7,362 bases of DNA from contig JAJRVC010000243.1 in the NCBI GenBank assembly GCA_024277475.1, forward strand, positions 1 through 7,362, read 5' to 3'. Shown here in pieces: positions 1 through 6,690 of this stretch. This stretch comes from Deltaproteobacteria bacterium (GTDB lineage Bacteria > Desulfobacterota > Desulfobacteria > Desulfobacterales > JAFDCJ01). The translations under genes and the position numbers were made by a program. The notes below the pieces were generated by a model. The model worked only from the letters and a program-made list of their open reading frames with translations, had not been told where the DNA came from and did no database searches. The first letter of the stretch is position 1. The number at the start of each line of letters is the position of its first letter.

Positions 1-2
1 AA

Positions 3-83
3 AAGGCCATGCAACAATTGGAAAAAATGATTCAACGAGTGCAAGGCATTGAAAAATGGGCTGTTGATATCCCTTGTTACTAA
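3..83 (+). CDS. C-terminal end of an unrecognised protein (partial, 5' end outside window)
   Basis: The only frame open from the left edge encodes 26 residues (KAMQQLEKMIQRVQGIEKWA, then VDIPCY) and stops at TAA 81-83. The first part looks like an amphipathic charged helix, and the end IPCY is short and hydrophobic. That is too little to name a family. Because a NitT/TauT permease and ATPase follow on the same strand, the gene could be the substrate-binding protein or an enzyme of the same operon, but this rests on position alone. The frame assignment could be chance, since an 80-base open stretch is not rare. Confidence 0.45.
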   Translation, partial: KAMQQLEKMIQRVQGIEKWAVDIPCY

Positions 84-86
84 ATC

Positions 87-254
87 ATGATATTGGTGGT
101 TATTATTATTTCTAACAACCTTACTGGAAATAGATTTATGCCGGCTGTTAAATTGCAGCACGATATAGGTGAATCAATCAAAGATCAAATACAACAGCCT
201 GGTGAATATATTGTTTCCCAGGACGAGAAAACAACCAGTTTATGTCACAAATAA
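87..254 (+). other. Possible small ORF (55 aa, or 38 aa from the ATG at 138), doubtful
   Basis: An ATG at 87, three bases after the upstream stop and in the same frame, opens a 55-codon ORF ending in TAA at 252-254. The first residues are hydrophobic (MILVVIII) and the rest is polar and charged. An inner ATG at 138 has a weak GGAAA upstream (126-130) and would give 38 aa. The ORF runs 13 bases into the permease gene, which itself has only a poor ribosome binding site (AGGACGAG at 220-227, about 14 bases before its ATG). Translational coupling is therefore possible. I recognise no family, and the ATG at 87 has no Shine-Dalgarno sequence. It may be just a spacer. Confidence 0.2.
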
Positions 255-1069
255 GCCCCACTCCGACCCGGCGTAAAAGGCAATGGTTTGAGTATAAAAA
301 ATCCATACCCTGGAATTGGGTTCTGGTACTTGGAATCGCTGTCTGGGTAATATTTTTTGCGCTATGGGAACTTGCAGTAACGGCCGGTTGGGTGACGGAG
401 CTGCTGGTGCCCACCCCGCAAAAAGTCATAATGGCGCTCTTCAACCAGTTCGTTCATCATGGTTTCTTGAAAGATATTCTGATCAGCGTCTATAGAATCT
501 TGGTGAGCTTTGCAGCCGCCTGTGCTATCGCGATTCCGCTTGGCATAATCATGGGTTCTTTCAGAGTTGCAGAATCGTTTTTCAACCCATTCGTCATGGC
601 CTGGCGATATCTTCCTGCTCCATCCTTTATCCCGATTCTGCTTATGTGGTTCGGCACCGGAGATGCTCCCAAACTTGCCCTGCTGTTTATCGGGGTGGTC
701 TTCTTTTTAATCACAATTATTATGGATTATACTAAATCCGTAAAATCCGAACTCCTTGAAACTGCAATGACACTCGGGGGAAATCGTTGGCAGATTCTAT
801 GGACGGTAATAGTGCCTGCGGTCATGCCCAACATTGTCATCGCCATGCGCCAAATGCTGGCTGTGAGCTGGACTTATCTGGTCATAGCGGAAATTGTCGC
901 TTCATCAACGGGAATCGGGGCCATGATGATGCGGGCCAAAAGATTTCTGCATACCGATCATATCATGGCTGGAATTGTCGTTATCGGTTTTCTGGGTCTA
1001 ACCTGTGACTTTATCTTCAGTCAGGCACATCGCATGTTATTTCCGTACATTGAGAAGGGCAGTCAGTGA
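242..1069 (+). CDS. ABC transporter permease, NitT/TauT (SsuC/TauC-like) family
   Basis: This is the inner-membrane subunit of a binding-protein-dependent importer (BPD_transp_1 fold, 275 aa, normal length for the family). A basic N-terminus is followed by hydrophobic segments near residues 25-47, 84-106, 115-135, 142-161, 190-220 and 243-263, consistent with about six membrane spans. The EAA loop that docks on the ATPase lies at about 173-198 (ETAMTLGGNRWQILW, then the conserved VP at 191-192). WRYLPAPSFIPILLMWFGTG at 121-140 is the usual family segment, and the E-I-V-A-S-S-T-G-I-G stretch near 217-226 is also typical. The ATG at 242 is the only plausible start, since the frame is open only from 206 and has no earlier ATG. 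Its last bases overlap the ATPase gene. Family members carry sulfonates, taurine, nitrate, thiamine pyrimidines, hydantoins and others, and the substrate cannot be read from this subunit. Confidence 0.93.
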   Translation: MSQISPTPTRRKRQWFEYKKSIPWNWVLVLGIAVWVIFFALWELAVTAGWVTELLVPTPQKVIMALFNQFVHHGFLKDILISVYRILVSFAAACAIAIPLGIIMGSFRVAESFFNPFVMAWRYLPAPSFIPILLMWFGTGDAPKLALLFIGVVFFLITIIMDYTKSVKSELLETAMTLGGNRWQILWTVIVPAVMPNIVIAMRQMLAVSWTYLVIAEIVASSTGIGAMMMRAKRFLHTDHIMAGIVVIGFLGLTCDFIFSQAHRMLFPYIEKGSQ

Positions 1070-1911
1070 ACACAACCGGCAGTGCATCACATACTTCAAT
1101 TAAACACGGAACGTATCTCGACCGCCGAGTCAAGCTGTCGGTGGAAAGGGTTTCAAAAATATTTCAGCTAAACAAACGGGTGAGCATAAAGGCTGTTGAA
1201 AACGTCGCCTTTGATGTGTTAGAAAATGAGCTCTGTGTACTTTTAGGCCCCTCGGGATGTGGGAAATCGACCGTCCTGCGAATGATTGCCGGACTTGAGG
1301 AACCCTCGTCCGGAAGATTTATCCTGAACGGCAGGGAAATCGTCGGTCCCGGCCGGAACCGCGGGATGGTGTTTCAGTCTTACACTTCCTTCGAATGGCT
1401 CACAGTACAGAAAAACGTGGAGTATGGGATGCGTCTGAACAATGTTCCGCCTGCCGAACGCCGCCAACGGGCGGAGCATTTTATAGATCTGGTAAAACTA
1501 ACCAAATTTAAAAATGCTTATCCGCATCAGCTGTCGGGTGGTATGAAGCAACGAGTGGCAATCGCGCGCACGCTGGCAAATGATCCGTCTATCCTGTTAA
1601 TGGATGAGCCATTTGGAGCACTGGACGCTGAGACCCGATGGAATATGCAGGAGTTGCTTCTCGATATACTTGAGCGATCGAGCACGACGGTGCTGCTTGT
1701 GACCCATGACATTGATGAGGCCTTGTTTCTGGCGGACCGCATCATTTTTTTGTCCAGACATCCAGGAACCGTTCGCGAAAACATTGTGACCGAGTTTAAA
1801 AAGGGGTGCCGTATTTCAGACAAAGAAGCGGTGTTGTCAATGCCCGGTTACCTTGAACTTGAACGCCATGTTATGCGGTTAATGCGCGAACAGACCACAG
1901 AGCTGGAGTAA
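1066..1911 (+). CDS. ABC transporter ATP-binding protein, NitT/TauT (SsuB/TauB-like) family
   Basis: This is the cytoplasmic ATPase that powers the importer made with the preceding permease. It starts with GTG at 1066, sharing GTGA with the permease stop, and has a good ribosome binding site (GAGAAGGG, about 1052-1059). All motifs are intact: Walker A GPSGCGKST at 61-69, Q-loop MVFQ ending at Q104, signature LSGGMKQR at 156-163, Walker B ILLMDEP at 176-182, D-loop GALD at 184-187 and switch His in VTHD (H214). Before the nucleotide-binding domain there is an N-terminal stretch of about 22 residues, slightly longer than usual. After the switch, the FLSRHPGTV region at 228-236 is typical of TauB/SsuB proteins. 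Length 281 aa is at the upper end for the family. The substrate is unknown and no binding protein follows. Confidence 0.94.
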   Translation: MNTTGSASHTSIKHGTYLDRRVKLSVERVSKIFQLNKRVSIKAVENVAFDVLENELCVLLGPSGCGKSTVLRMIAGLEEPSSGRFILNGREIVGPGRNRGMVFQSYTSFEWLTVQKNVEYGMRLNNVPPAERRQRAEHFIDLVKLTKFKNAYPHQLSGGMKQRVAIARTLANDPSILLMDEPFGALDAETRWNMQELLLDILERSSTTVLLVTHDIDEALFLADRIIFLSRHPGTVRENIVTEFKKGCRISDKEAVLSMPGYLELERHVMRLMREQTTELE

Positions 1912-1961
1912 AAAAACATGACCCAATGGACCAGGTTTTCGATGTTAGAATAAGCATAGGC

Positions 1962-2867
1962 CTATTTTTTCTCCAAAGGCATCACCGACACCTTCTGACT
2001 ATAGTAGGGCAGTCTATCAATCCGCGGAGAATAGCTGCCGTCATCGATGCACTTGCGAACGTGCCTGGCGATATCTTCCATTCTGGCAAGCCAGACATCT
2101 CCTTTCGACTGCATATACTCAATTAACTCAACCACTTTACGCCATCGCGCCAGCCGGCCTGTGGCAAACGGGTGCCAGACACCTACCCACAGCCCGCCGT
2201 ATGTGTACTGGGCATCAAACTCCTCCCGGAAAACCTCTATTCCACGTGAAGCAGCCTTAATGGGCATCATGTAATCCAGATCCATGGACTGGACAAACTG
2301 CGGCCAATCATCTACTCCCCAATGGGCCGGCAACTCAACTATCTCACCTTTATCTGTATTTAAGATATAGGGCACATCGTCGCCCATCAACGATGCATCG
2401 TACAAGAATCCCTCATCGATCAGCAAATCCGCAGAATGGTTTGAAAAATTATATAGTGGTGCACGCCAGCCCCTCGGACGTTGTCCGGTCGCATTTACAA
2501 TAACCTCGATCCCGCGCTTAAGCCAGTAATGCTGCTCTTCCCGACTGCTGGTCAGAGGATTTTCGTGTAGATATCCATGATGAGCGACTTCATGACCGCC
2601 GTCAACCATCGCCTTGACGGCTGCCGGATAATTCTCGATACACCAGGCCGGAACAAAAAAAGTTTGCCGGATACCCAGTTGCCTGTATGTTTCCAGTATG
2701 CGGGGTACGGCAATCTCCGGCCCATATCGTAACATCGACAGCCCCGAAACCCTGCTGATACCGTCTGCCGGATGCTCCAGGTGAATGAGGCTGTCGGAAT
2801 CCATGTCAAATGTAATTGCAGCTGCACACTTGGCTCCATTCGGCCATGGTATTAGATTTTTAATCAT
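1962..2867 (-). CDS. NodB-fold (polysaccharide deacetylase family) hydrolase, HpPgdA/PuuE-like
   Basis: This 301-aa enzyme has the metal-dependent NodB homology domain. Motif 1 is TFDMDSD at 19-25 (catalytic and metal Asp at D21/D23), motif 2 is HHGYLHENP at 96-104 (H97 and H101 as metal ligands), motif 3 is RGWRAP at 132-137, and a late His lies in VWHP (H232). The HGY-x-HENP and 'FSNHSADLL' wording, and the ELPAHW-x-DDWP segment at 178-188, resemble the Helicobacter PgdA, cyclic imide hydrolase and PuuE allantoinase branch rather than secreted chitin or xylan deacetylases. There is no signal peptide or membrane segment, so it should act in the cytoplasm. Lying last after a nucleoside-type importer, it probably hydrolyses an amide bond in a small cyclic ureide, imide or related N-compound. 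This is inferred, and peptidoglycan deacetylation remains possible. The start is set by a strong AGGAGG. The stop is TAG at 1962-1964. Confidence 0.87.
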   Translation of the reverse strand: MIKNLIPWPNGAKCAAAITFDMDSDSLIHLEHPADGISRVSGLSMLRYGPEIAVPRILETYRQLGIRQTFFVPAWCIENYPAAVKAMVDGGHEVAHHGYLHENPLTSSREEQHYWLKRGIEVIVNATGQRPRGWRAPLYNFSNHSADLLIDEGFLYDASLMGDDVPYILNTDKGEIVELPAHWGVDDWPQFVQSMDLDYMMPIKAASRGIEVFREEFDAQYTYGGLWVGVWHPFATGRLARWRKVVELIEYMQSKGDVWLARMEDIARHVRKCIDDGSYSPRIDRLPYYSQKVSVMPLEKK

Positions 2868-2873
2868 ATTTTA

Positions 2874-2879
2874 CCTCCT
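2874..2879 (-). promoter_or_regulatory. Strong ribosome binding site of the NodB-fold hydrolase
   Basis: On the minus strand the sequence reads TAGGAGGTAAAATATG: a full AGGAGG six bases before the ATG at 2867. It is the best Shine-Dalgarno site in the window and fixes the start codon. Together with the 89-base gap before this gene it suggests translation independent of the upstream permease. I found no convincing promoter in that gap. Confidence 0.85.
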
Positions 2880-2956
2880 AAATTCTATAGAGTAGGTGCG
2901 CTTTGGGGGCATAGTGCCTTTACACAATATTAGTAATACAACAATTAACATTGAGG

Positions 2957-3898
2957 TTAATTCTCTTCGCGCCTGTAGGCGATACCCGCCGATGACGGTG
3001 GATTTGCTTTGCCGACAATACCGATCAGCGCTAGAATCGATGCCACATAAGGCAACATGCTAAAAATCTGATAAGGGACCTGGGGGTGTGAAAACTGAAG
3101 GCGAAGCTGCAGTGCATCGCAGGACCCGAATAACAGGCAGGCAAAAAACCCACCGACAGGATTCCAGCGCCCCAAAATGATAGCCGCCAGAGCGATAAAC
3201 CCTTTACCGGCACTCATGTGTTCGGTAAAAAGAAAAACTTGGGAGAGCACAAGGTAGCATCCTCCCATGCCGGCGAGTGCACCGCTGGTGATGACGCTGG
3301 CATAGCGCACTCTGTATACGGAAACACCGGCCGTATCGGCTGCACGGGGGTACTCTCCCACAGCTCGTATCTTCAATCCCCAGGGAGTATGGAATAATAT
3401 AAAATAAAGTAACGCGATTATCAGATACAAAATATACACCAGGAGGTCCTGGTTCAGGAAAACCGGACCAAGCACGGGTATTTTGGAAAGCAATGGAATC
3501 GCGATCGGTTTGAAACCAGGAAGCGACATAGTGGTGGCATTACCTGAAAAAACAACACGGGAAAGGAAGGAAGTAAGGCCGATGGCGAACATGTTTATCG
3601 CGATACCGGTTACGAGCTGATTCACATGCAGCGATACTGCCAGAATGGATAATAACAACCCTCCCGCAGCACCTAGACCGGTGCCGACAGCCAGACCGGC
3701 GAAAGGTGTACCCATAAAGAAGGCGCCTACCGCCGCGCCAAAAGCACCAAGCAATATCATTCCCTCCAAACCGATATTATAGACACCGCTGCGCTCAGAG
3801 AACATACCGCCAACAGTGGCAAAAGTCAGGGGTACGGCCATTCGCAAACTGCTGCTCAGAAAATCGGTTATCATCGTTAAATCCAAGAAATTTTCCAT
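2957..3898 (-). CDS. ABC transporter permease, nucleoside-type (YufQ/NupQ-like, BPD_transp_2)
   Basis: This is the second inner-membrane subunit of the BMP-type importer, 313 aa, very hydrophobic with about eight to ten predicted membrane segments. Landmark family motifs are present: ERSGVYNIGLEGMILLGAF at 35-53, NQLVTGIAINMFAIGLTS at 93-110, GEYPRAADTAGV at 181-192, and a Gly-rich SAGKGFIALAAIILGRW stretch at about 229-245. The family (COG1079) works as a heterodimer with the YufP-like subunit encoded just upstream. Their genes overlap by one base (TAATG), so translation is coupled. A weak AGGG lies four bases before the ATG. Known relatives import nucleosides such as guanosine or other purine compounds, but the substrate here is not shown by the sequence. 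Confidence 0.93.
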   Translation of the reverse strand: MENFLDLTMITDFLSSSLRMAVPLTFATVGGMFSERSGVYNIGLEGMILLGAFGAAVGAFFMGTPFAGLAVGTGLGAAGGLLLSILAVSLHVNQLVTGIAINMFAIGLTSFLSRVVFSGNATTMSLPGFKPIAIPLLSKIPVLGPVFLNQDLLVYILYLIIALLYFILFHTPWGLKIRAVGEYPRAADTAGVSVYRVRYASVITSGALAGMGGCYLVLSQVFLFTEHMSAGKGFIALAAIILGRWNPVGGFFACLLFGSCDALQLRLQFSHPQVPYQIFSMLPYVASILALIGIVGKANPPSSAGIAYRREEN

Positions 3899-5001
3899 TA
3901 GCCCTGCTCTTTTTCCGGATTGTTGATTTCTTCCAGGTGGGCTCCGAGCGCTTTACGGCCCCGCAATAATCGTGCCCAGACAGTTTCATCATATTTTATG
4001 GCAAGTCCGACAGCGATAAAGATAACCACGAGCCCCTGGATTGCTTCCACCACGGTAGTTTCAACACCGACGGCCCGTTGCATTATATTGGCACCTGATT
4101 TCAACCCGGACAGAAACAAGGCAGAGAACGGAATCCATACCGGACTGGCCGAAGCAAGAAATGCCACAACAATACCGTCAAAACCGTATCCGGCACTGAA
4201 GTGGTGAAAAAGGCGGTATTTCAATCCGAGTACCTCAAAGGTTCCGGCCAGGCCGGCAATCGCGCCACCAAACACCATGGAGAAGAATATGGTGCGACGA
4301 ACGGAAATACCGGCATAGCGAGCCGCCGCCTGGTTTTTGCCCACGGAATCATAGGCAAAACCGATTGAAGTAAACCGGAATACAACGATGAGGGCAATCG
4401 TGAGGATTAAGCCAACCGCCACTCCCAGATGGGCGTCCGTCCTGGGCATTAGCAGTGGCAGCCACAACTCTTCCCTGATTTCTGGTGAGTACGGATAAGG
4501 AGCGCCTTCGGCCATCATCGGGCCGCTGACAAAATAACTGATCAAATCAATACCGACATAATTCATCAGCAAGGTTACGATCACTTCATTGGTTCCATGA
4601 TAGGCTTTAAGATACCCCGGAATCCCCCCCCAGATGGCACCGCCCAGCATGCCTGCCAGAATGCAGATCGTAATGTGCAGCCAAACCGGCATTTCAGGCA
4701 AGTAAAGTGCAGCGACTGTCGTAAACAGCGCACCGAGATAAATCTGCCCTTCAGCTCCGATATTGAACAACCCAACCCGCAGTGGGAGTAAAACCGCCAG
4801 TCCGGCAAGAAGAATGGGAGACATTTTGACAAGGGTGGTGGCAAAACCATAATAATCAAAAAATGCACCGATGAAAAGCGCCTTGTAGGCCGCAATAGGA
4901 TTTGATCCGGAAATGATGATTAAAACGGCACCTACCAATAAAGCGGCGATGACTGCCCAGAGACTCTTGAGCTTGAATACAATACGCACGAATTTAAGCA
5001 T
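3898..5001 (-). CDS. ABC transporter permease, nucleoside-type (YufP/NupP-like, BPD_transp_2)
   Basis: This is the first inner-membrane subunit of the BMP-type importer, 367 aa (COG4603 type). Hydrophobic segments begin near residues 12-32 and continue to about 337, with a polar C-terminal tail rich in charged residues. Family motifs: LRVGLFNIGAEGQIYLGALF at 74-93, GTNEVIVTLLMNYV at 136-149, KNQAAARYAGI at 222-232 (cytoplasmic loop) and HHFSAGYGFDGIVVAFLA at 266-283. The long extracytoplasmic loop at about 155-190 is typical of this subunit compared with its YufQ-like partner. It lies 11 bases after the ATPase gene. Its ribosome binding site AGGGGA (5009-5014) overlaps the ATPase stop codon, seven bases before the ATG, which argues for one transcript and coupled translation. 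Confidence 0.93.
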   Translation of the reverse strand: MLKFVRIVFKLKSLWAVIAALLVGAVLIIISGSNPIAAYKALFIGAFFDYYGFATTLVKMSPILLAGLAVLLPLRVGLFNIGAEGQIYLGALFTTVAALYLPEMPVWLHITICILAGMLGGAIWGGIPGYLKAYHGTNEVIVTLLMNYVGIDLISYFVSGPMMAEGAPYPYSPEIREELWLPLLMPRTDAHLGVAVGLILTIALIVVFRFTSIGFAYDSVGKNQAAARYAGISVRRTIFFSMVFGGAIAGLAGTFEVLGLKYRLFHHFSAGYGFDGIVVAFLASASPVWIPFSALFLSGLKSGANIMQRAVGVETTVVEAIQGLVVIFIAVGLAIKYDETVWARLLRGRKALGAHLEEINNPEKEQG

Positions 5002-5012
5002 TACGTATTCCC

Positions 5013-6515
5013 CTATTGAACTCCCGCCATCAACATCCCCAATCTTTCAGCCGTCGCCTCGCCGGGTAGAAGGGTACCTGCGATTCGTCCTCGAAACATC
5101 ACGGCGACCCGATCAGATACCGCCAGAAGGTGTTCCAGTTCCGTGGAAATATAAAGAATGGCTTTACCCCTGTCACGTTGTTTCAGAATGGTTTTTTGAA
5201 CAAATTCAATGGCACCGACATCCAGCCCTTTGCAGGGTTGCATGGCCACAAGAATTAGGGGATCGGCTTCAAGCTCCCTGCCTAGAATAAGTTTCTGCTG
5301 GTTACCGCCGGAGAGAAACCGTGTTTGCTGCTGAACCGACTGCAAACGGACATCATACTTTCCAACAATTTCTTCGGCATAATCTCTGATAAAACTAAAA
5401 TTCAAAAATCCGATCCGTGAAAACGGTCGCCGGTTAAAATCCCGTAACGCCAGATTGGCGGCAACCGGATACTCAAGCACCAACCCTGTGTTTTGACGAT
5501 CTTCAGGGACATAACCGATGCGGTAGCTTTGCTTGCGTTGCCTGATAGTCGATTTAGAAATATCCTTGCCAAATAAACGGATTGTCCCCTTTTGAAGGGA
5601 GCGCAGTCCCGTAATGACTTCGGCAAGCTCCGCCTGACCGTTACCGTCCACCCCGGCAATCCCTAAAACTTCGCCGGCACGGAGGGTAAAGGAAACATGA
5701 TCCAGGGCCTGGACTCCCCGTTCGTTTAAGGCGCAAGCATCATCAATTTCCAGGGCTACATCACCCATCTCGTCCCGCCTCTTTTCAAATTTGAAGAGGA
5801 CCTCCCGTCCAACCATCAATCGCGCCAATTCATCGATTGTCGTGTTACCGACATCCACTTCGGCGGTTACTTTACCGCGCTGCAATACCGTAACCCGATC
5901 AGCAACCTCCATAACTTCCTCGAGTTTGTGCGTAATAAAAAGGATGGTGTGTCCCGCATCGCGGAGCTTTTGCAGCCCCTTCAGAAATATGCCGATTTCA
6001 TTGGGTGCGAGAACACTGGTAGGTTCGTCCAGGATAAGCAGTTCGGCATTACGATATAGGGCTTTGAGGATTTCGACCCGCTGCTGCATGCCCATGGGAA
6101 GTTTCCATACTAATTCCCTCGGATCCACGTCAAAATCAAAAGATTCACTAAGCTCACGGATGCGTCTTTCATGATCGGCCAGATGCAGAGTGACTTTTTG
6201 CTTTTTTAAACCAAGGATAATATTTTCCGTAACCGTCAGCGATTTCACAAGCATAAAATGCTGATGAATCATCCCGATATTGTTGTCTATGGCCTCGCGT
6301 GGATTACCGATGTGTACTTGCCGGCCGTCAAGTTCAATCCGTCCTGTTTCCGGATGGTAAAGGCCATAAAGGACATTCATAAGGGTCGTCTTGCCGGCGC
6401 CATTCTCACCGAGAATGGCATGGATGCTGTTTTTGCGTACGTGGAGGCTAACATTGTCCAGTGCCTTGAAATCACCAAACCGTTTAGTGATACGATCAAC
6501 AGATAAATGGCACAT
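5013..6515 (-). CDS. Fused two-domain ABC ATPase, nucleoside-type (YufO/NupO-like)
   Basis: This is the single-chain ATPase with two nucleotide-binding domains that drives the YufP/YufQ-like permease pair. I take ATG 6515 as the start (500 aa, the usual length). The open frame extends to a TTG at 6578, but the extra 21 residues do not look like family sequence and have no ribosome binding site. Domain 1: Walker A GENGAGKTT 36-44, Q-loop MIHQH (Q85), relaxed signature LPMGMQQR 139-146, Walker B LLILDEP 159-165, His switch ITHK (H196). Domain 2: degenerate Walker A GVDGNGQAE 288-296 without the Lys, intact signature LSGGNQQK 401-408, Walker B ILVAMQP with Gln instead of the catalytic Glu, and STE in place of the His switch. 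This asymmetry, with one working and one degenerate ATP site, is normal for COG3845 proteins. Confidence 0.93.
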   Translation of the reverse strand: MCHLSVDRITKRFGDFKALDNVSLHVRKNSIHAILGENGAGKTTLMNVLYGLYHPETGRIELDGRQVHIGNPREAIDNNIGMIHQHFMLVKSLTVTENIILGLKKQKVTLHLADHERRIRELSESFDFDVDPRELVWKLPMGMQQRVEILKALYRNAELLILDEPTSVLAPNEIGIFLKGLQKLRDAGHTILFITHKLEEVMEVADRVTVLQRGKVTAEVDVGNTTIDELARLMVGREVLFKFEKRRDEMGDVALEIDDACALNERGVQALDHVSFTLRAGEVLGIAGVDGNGQAELAEVITGLRSLQKGTIRLFGKDISKSTIRQRKQSYRIGYVPEDRQNTGLVLEYPVAANLALRDFNRRPFSRIGFLNFSFIRDYAEEIVGKYDVRLQSVQQQTRFLSGGNQQKLILGRELEADPLILVAMQPCKGLDVGAIEFVQKTILKQRDRGKAILYISTELEHLLAVSDRVAVMFRGRIAGTLLPGEATAERLGMLMAGVQ

Positions 6516-6644
6516 TAGTTCCACTCGATCGAGTTTCCGTGCGACGTAAACACGTAGCGGGTTTAAAATGGTTGGCAAAAGAGACTCTTCATTGGTGCAA
6601 CCTAGGGAGGAATGATGGATTCCCGTTTGTCTTTGTATTTTTAC
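6516..6644 (-). other. Spacer between terminator and ATPase gene
   Basis: These 129 bases carry no supported gene. On the minus strand they would form the leader of the ATPase transcript if a promoter exists here. Loose matches such as TTGCAC (6593-6598) lack a well-placed -10 element, so I call no promoter. The palindrome described at 6523-6534 is the only clear structure. Confidence 0.4.
6523..6534. promoter_or_regulatory. Perfect 12-bp palindrome before the ATPase gene, possible operator
   Basis: ACTCGATCGAGT is a perfect inverted repeat with no spacer, 7 bases upstream of the ATPase ATG on the minus strand and inside its 5' untranslated region. Without a loop it is unlikely to act as an RNA hairpin; it could be a binding site for a dimeric regulator. 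A 12-base perfect palindrome can also occur by chance, and no second copy was noticed in the window. Confidence 0.25.
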
Positions 6645-6683
6645 AAAAAGGCCCGCTCCAGGTTCAGCGGTGCAGGCCTTTTT
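6645..6683 (-). terminator. Intrinsic (Rho-independent) terminator after the BMP gene
   Basis: The outer stem pairs AAAAAGGCC (6645-6653) with GGCCTTTTT (6675-6683), and an inner stem pairs CGCT (6654-6657) with AGCG (6666-6669), leaving a small bulge. Read on the minus strand, it starts eight bases after the stop codon of the BMP gene and ends in a T run. It is symmetric, so it could also work on the plus strand. It separates the binding-protein gene from the ATPase and permease genes, so downstream expression depends on read-through or another promoter. Confidence 0.85.
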
Positions 6684-6690
6684 ATTTGAG

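Noticed and set aside
64..93. TTGATA and ATGATA as a promoter for the permease operon
   Set aside because: The -10 match is poor and the -35 lies in the end of the upstream gene; nothing distinguishes it from chance.
1956..1965. ATAGGCCTAT as an intrinsic terminator
   Set aside because: A ten-base palindrome without a loop cannot form a stable hairpin, and it lies partly inside the hydrolase coding end.
2893..2925. Short hairpin GGCA-CTA-TGCC in the gap before the hydrolase gene, possible terminator or attenuator
   Set aside because: Only four base pairs with a three-base loop and no T run in the direction of the genes.
5305..5700. Loss of Walker A Lys, catalytic Glu and His switch in the second ATPase domain as a sign of decay
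   Set aside because: The same degenerate second site is usual in YufO/NupO-type fused ATPases, and the reading frame is intact.
6516..6578. Longer ATPase start at TTG 6578 (521 aa)
   Set aside because: TTG start without a ribosome binding site, and the added 21 residues are not family-like; ATG 6515 gives the usual N-terminus and length.
6612..6689. Plus-strand mini-ORF of 25 codons with AGGGAGGA directly before ATGATG
   Set aside because: It runs through the terminator hairpin, the first ATG is too close to the Shine-Dalgarno match, and the peptide has no recognisable feature; the match to a ribosome site is likely chance.
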